Shown here: piece by piece, positions 60,903 through 64,000 of the stretch
Position numbering within the stretch: the first letter of the stretch is position 1
How the letters are laid out: each line of letters starts with the position of its first letter
Assembly (NCBI GenBank): GCA_950295325.1
Contig: OX485806.1
Span: 27,282,001 to 27,346,000 of the forward strand
DNA length: 64,000 bases
Reading direction: 5' to 3'
Source: Polytrichum commune
Lineage: Eukaryota; Streptophyta; Polytrichopsida; Polytrichales; Polytrichaceae
Position numbers and translations under genes: made by a program
The notes under the pieces: generated by a model
Told to the model about the DNA's origin: nothing
Databases searched by the model: none
What the model saw: only the letters and a program-made list of their open reading frames with translations

Positions 60903-61446
60903 GAGAGAGGGAATTACCGTATACGAGCGTGCCTCTCATCCATCCAACATGAGAAACGTTTCATCCATCCAACAGTAAATGCACTATTCATCCATCCAAC
61001 ATACGAATGGCATTCATCGAACCTAACATCTTGACTCCTATAGGTTTGTTGCCGATTCATCTCGACCAATGTCTGGGGAGATTTTTGGGTATAATCGGTC
61101 AAAGTCTTAGTGTTCCCAAGTCCATCCATGACATGTTGTGAACTTTCAGTTTTCTATGTTAAAATGGGTATATTTTGTAGATTCTTCTAGTACGATTGTT
61201 TTTTTGTTTTTTTTTTTTGAAGTTTTGAACTTAAACTGGTTATTTGTCAAAATTTAACCGGTTCGTCTGTAAGTAGCAGTTGGTTCTCCCCATTCATTGA
61301 TCTTGAGTAGACTAATTCAGGATCTTTATAGTTGACTCCAATGTCAAATTAACCAAGACAAGTGTCCTCCAGGATGCATACACTATTTCAAAGCTTTTGT
61401 GTTGGATGAATGGGAGGTACGTCATATATGATAATTCCCTCTCTCC
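60903..61446. mobile_element. Foldback element family C, copy 2, holding a nested MITE
   Basis: The left end 'agagggaattaccgtatacg' with 'cctctcatccatccaaca' is mirrored at the right by 'tgttggatgaatgggagg' and 'gataattccctctct'. Near the left end 'catccatccaaca' occurs three times in tandem. The hAT-like element at 61,067-61,299 is inserted inside. The element begins about 135 bp upstream of the BolA start codon, so it probably touches that promoter or leader. Confidence 0.65.
61067..61299 (-). mobile_element. hAT-like MITE family A, copy 4 (nested)
   Basis: A 233-bp copy in inverse orientation, with ends CAATGTCTGGGGAG and, reversed, CAATGAATGGGGAG. Flanking 8-mers ATCTCGAC and ATCTTGAG agree at 6 of 8 positions, consistent with a diverged 8-bp target duplication. 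It lies inside foldback element C2. Confidence 0.75.
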
Positions 61447-62499
61447 AAAGACAAGGTGTCCAGATGCAAAGTAAACATAGGGTTTTATACCTACTTGCTC
61501 CTTAATTGACTCCCCAAGTTTATGCATTTGAGACCACGTTGTGGTCTCGAGCTCAGGGGTATTACCTTCTAAACGCACGGTTGGAAAGGATATGTATTTT
61601 TGGGAGAGTGTGCAAATTTGACATTGTAATGGTGTTTCGAACAATGAATATGGGCTTACCATACCATTCGAGGTCCTTCATTGATGTCATGGCCAACCTC
61701 CCAACATGTGAATGATTTTTCCCAATGTAATCGCCAAATTTATGGAACTACTGACTTTCAATCCTCAAATGGTGTTTATCTCCAAAGAAGAGTTTTTGAG
61801 AATAAAATTCTCTATTCATGGAAACTAATTATTTTTTCAATTGTAATTTTGTAAATATTAATTTTCATAGCATCAAATAATTCATAAGAATTGAAAATTT
61901 TATCAGTTTTGTTTCAAATTTGGTATGCATATCACCAAGATGATCATGTATGCATGGTAAAATGTTTGAAGCCTAATGTTATTTGTGATTATTTGAATGG
62001 CAAGTTTAAACAAACATTGTTCAAACCCTACACATATAATTTATTTTTTAACTTAATGTAACTCTTAATTCTTCATAAGATGAACATATCTACAAAATAT
62101 CCAAGCAAGCTGATGTTATCTACATTTTATGAGTTTTTCGTTTTGGAAATCTTTATACAAAGCTCATGACTTTAAACAAGAAAAAGTCCAATTGTAAGTA
62201 TGTGTTCTTTGACTTTGTGTCAACATTTTTGCTTCATGATTGTTTCGTAAAGCAAGCTTACAAATCCCACTTTATTAGTCATCTTTTATAACTCAACAAA
62301 CCACAAGGACGATAAGGGTACAAGGGAGAGCTCTCTTATGTGGTACATGACAAGCCTACTCACCATGCATCTCCATCTAGAGCTAGCCACCATTCCATTA
62401 CAAGATGGAATGCCATATAGTTTCTATTGGCTTTAAGGCAACCACGCTCATTATGGACCAAAGTAGACGTGCCTTTAGATGGATACTTTTCTCTCTTCA
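61447..62499. other. Intergenic, no gene recognised
   Basis: AT-rich, no supportable ORF. Confidence 0.45.
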
Positions 62500-62838
62500 C
62501 TCACTTCTTGTAGAATATGAAACATGCAATTGATGCAAGATGATTAGCAAATCCAAATTGTGTCAATAGCCATTTGTCTCATTATACTTGGACTCATTTG
62601 CATATCTTATTCATTACCAAGGATTATCATGCTCATTAAATGATTGCATATGTCCCCCTTTATCATGTTGACTATTGAGTCTGGAATGGTTAGTGTATTT
62701 TGAGCATGTAGTTCAATCTTATTTAAACACGTGTCTTTTTGGTACCAAGTCTTGGATCCACACCTAACCACACATCACTCAAATATAGGTATCCAAATTA
62801 ATATTATGTTCGAGTTAGGCACATCTACCTTAAATAAC
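62500..62838 (+). repeat. Dispersed repeat K, second copy
   Basis: Collinear with 51,091-51,420 in the ET-like intron 2, with 'agaatatgaaacatgcaatt', 'gatgattagcaaatcc', 'atgttgactattgag' and 'gtgtctttttggt'. Slightly longer because of small insertions. Confidence 0.7.
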
Positions 62839-63324
62839 CAACAAGAAGAGAGTGAACGACAAGTTGTTAGAGCAACAAGTCATCCACCTACTCAAGTTGG
62901 TTATGAATCATAAAGGATCAACTCATGAATAGACTATGAAAATTATGGATGATAACTTATTGTGATCTTGCCGAAAATCTTATGATCATGAGAATGTGGG
63001 ACCACAAGTGACATGCCACAATTGCTGCCAATGCCTGAACCCCTAAAAGTATGAAGATTTCGTATTGAATCAAAAGACGTATTATAAAGCCTAAAGGGCT
63101 ACTCTATGATAATAGACAAGCTCACTTGTTCTCAACCCTCATCTAAGTTAGGACCGAGCCTGCCCTCACATCCCATTACAAGAAAGATGCATGCTATGCT
63201 ATAGCACAACTCTCACTTTCATTGATTGTTGAGGCCTAGTGTAGGTGGTGGTTCATACCACACATAGGCAACGAACAACCTGTTGAAAGTAAACGGTGAA
63301 GCAAACACATTAGCATATTAGCTA

Positions 63325-63723
63325 GGGGGTCGTTCACATAGGGTTCCAAGTCCTAAGTCCCAATTCACTTGAGGTCGATCCATGCAATCTCAGCGATCAA
63401 GAGCCTGAAAGTTGGGACTTATCACTTTACAGGGGGTTTCCAAATCCTATGTCTCAAGTATGACATGGATGTGTGCATGGCAAAGCTTTTTGGAGGTGAG
63501 GCTTGGGACTTGTGTTGAGAATTGGGTCAAGTAGTAAACTAGACCTAACTCTTAACCACAAGTCCTGCAGTTTCTGTGCATAAAATAAGGAAGATTTGAC
63601 TTTAATGATGATTAACCATTTTTTGATGATTTTTTGAGGCTCAAAAGTTGGCACTTTGCCTCCATGTTGGGACTTGCTAACATGAGTGGGGCTTTGGACT
63701 TGGGACCCCATGTGAAGCATGCC
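63325..63723. mobile_element. Inverted-repeat element (about 400 bp)
   Basis: The left arm 'gttcacatagggttccaagt' pairs with the right arm 'acttgggaccccatgtgaag'. The following 'cctaagtccc' pairs with 'gggctttgg' less well. A 137-codon minus frame across it has no motif. Structure fits a MITE; target duplication not found. Confidence 0.55.
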
Positions 63724-64000
63724 CAACAACCTAGGCAATGTCTTCCATAAAATGATCATACTATATAACATAGACTTGCCCCAACCCGCCACTAGGTATG
63801 GCCCTTGCATAACATAGATATAGAAGCCCCATGAGAAGCTAGATATATAAATGGATAGTTTGCCCACCGCTAAGTGAACGAAACTTCAATACCGTAGCAA
63901 CACCTAAGCTTAGCTTTGACATTGATGTAGAATTAACAATGCAAGCGGCACCTCCGGGACATACTTGGCATCATAGGGGCCCTATTATACATGTACCGAT
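63724..64000. other. Intergenic to window end
   Basis: Nothing recognised. Confidence 0.4.

Noticed and set aside
63454-63867. 137-codon minus-strand frame
   Set aside because: Crosses the right arm of an inverted-repeat element and shows no domain.

Overview
This is a eukaryotic nuclear window, almost certainly from a streptophyte and most likely a land plant. It has spliced genes with GT..AG introns, a predicted chloroplast-targeted LPA1-like protein, a plant-type BolA, and an EFFECTOR OF TRANSCRIPTION-like protein (GIY-YIG domain plus cysteine repeats). Three TTTAGGG-type telomere units also fit plants. A non-seed plant such as a bryophyte or lycophyte is my inference, from the sparse genes in old AT-rich repeats and a decayed DUF7869 element. 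The species cannot be fixed from sequence alone.

Layout. 1-20 kb: intergenic repeat graveyard with degenerate tandem repeats, several MITE families, a pogo/Tigger remnant and a LINE fragment. 20.3-25.3 kb: GC-rich upstream region, then an eight-exon + strand gene for an unrecognised coiled-coil protein. 25.3-35.9 kb: more MITEs and featureless AT-rich DNA. 36-40.1 kb: an intronless cyclophilin gene (+) convergent with a six-exon LPA1-like gene (-), with a short cox1-like (mitochondrial) fragment between them. 40.3-48 kb: local tandem repeats and a degenerate DUF7869 element. 48.5-54.2 kb: four-exon ET-like gene (+) with tandemly duplicated intron segments. 57.9-60.8 kb: three-exon BolA2-like gene (-) with a 23-nt internal exon and a nested MITE upstream. 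61-64 kb: dispersed repeats.

The five genes are functionally unrelated (cytoskeletal/scaffold-like?, protein folding, photosystem II biogenesis, nuclear regulation, Fe-S/redox partner) and are separate transcription units. The most informative structure in the repeats is a set of at least nine short inverted-repeat families. One is a hAT-type MITE in four copies (one with a perfect 8-bp target duplication). One copy is split by a PIF/Harbinger-type MITE and another sits inside a different foldback element, so relative insertion order can be read directly. No RNA genes, CRISPR arrays or operons were seen. Exon models were made by eye from splice sites and reading phase; none is confirmed by transcripts.
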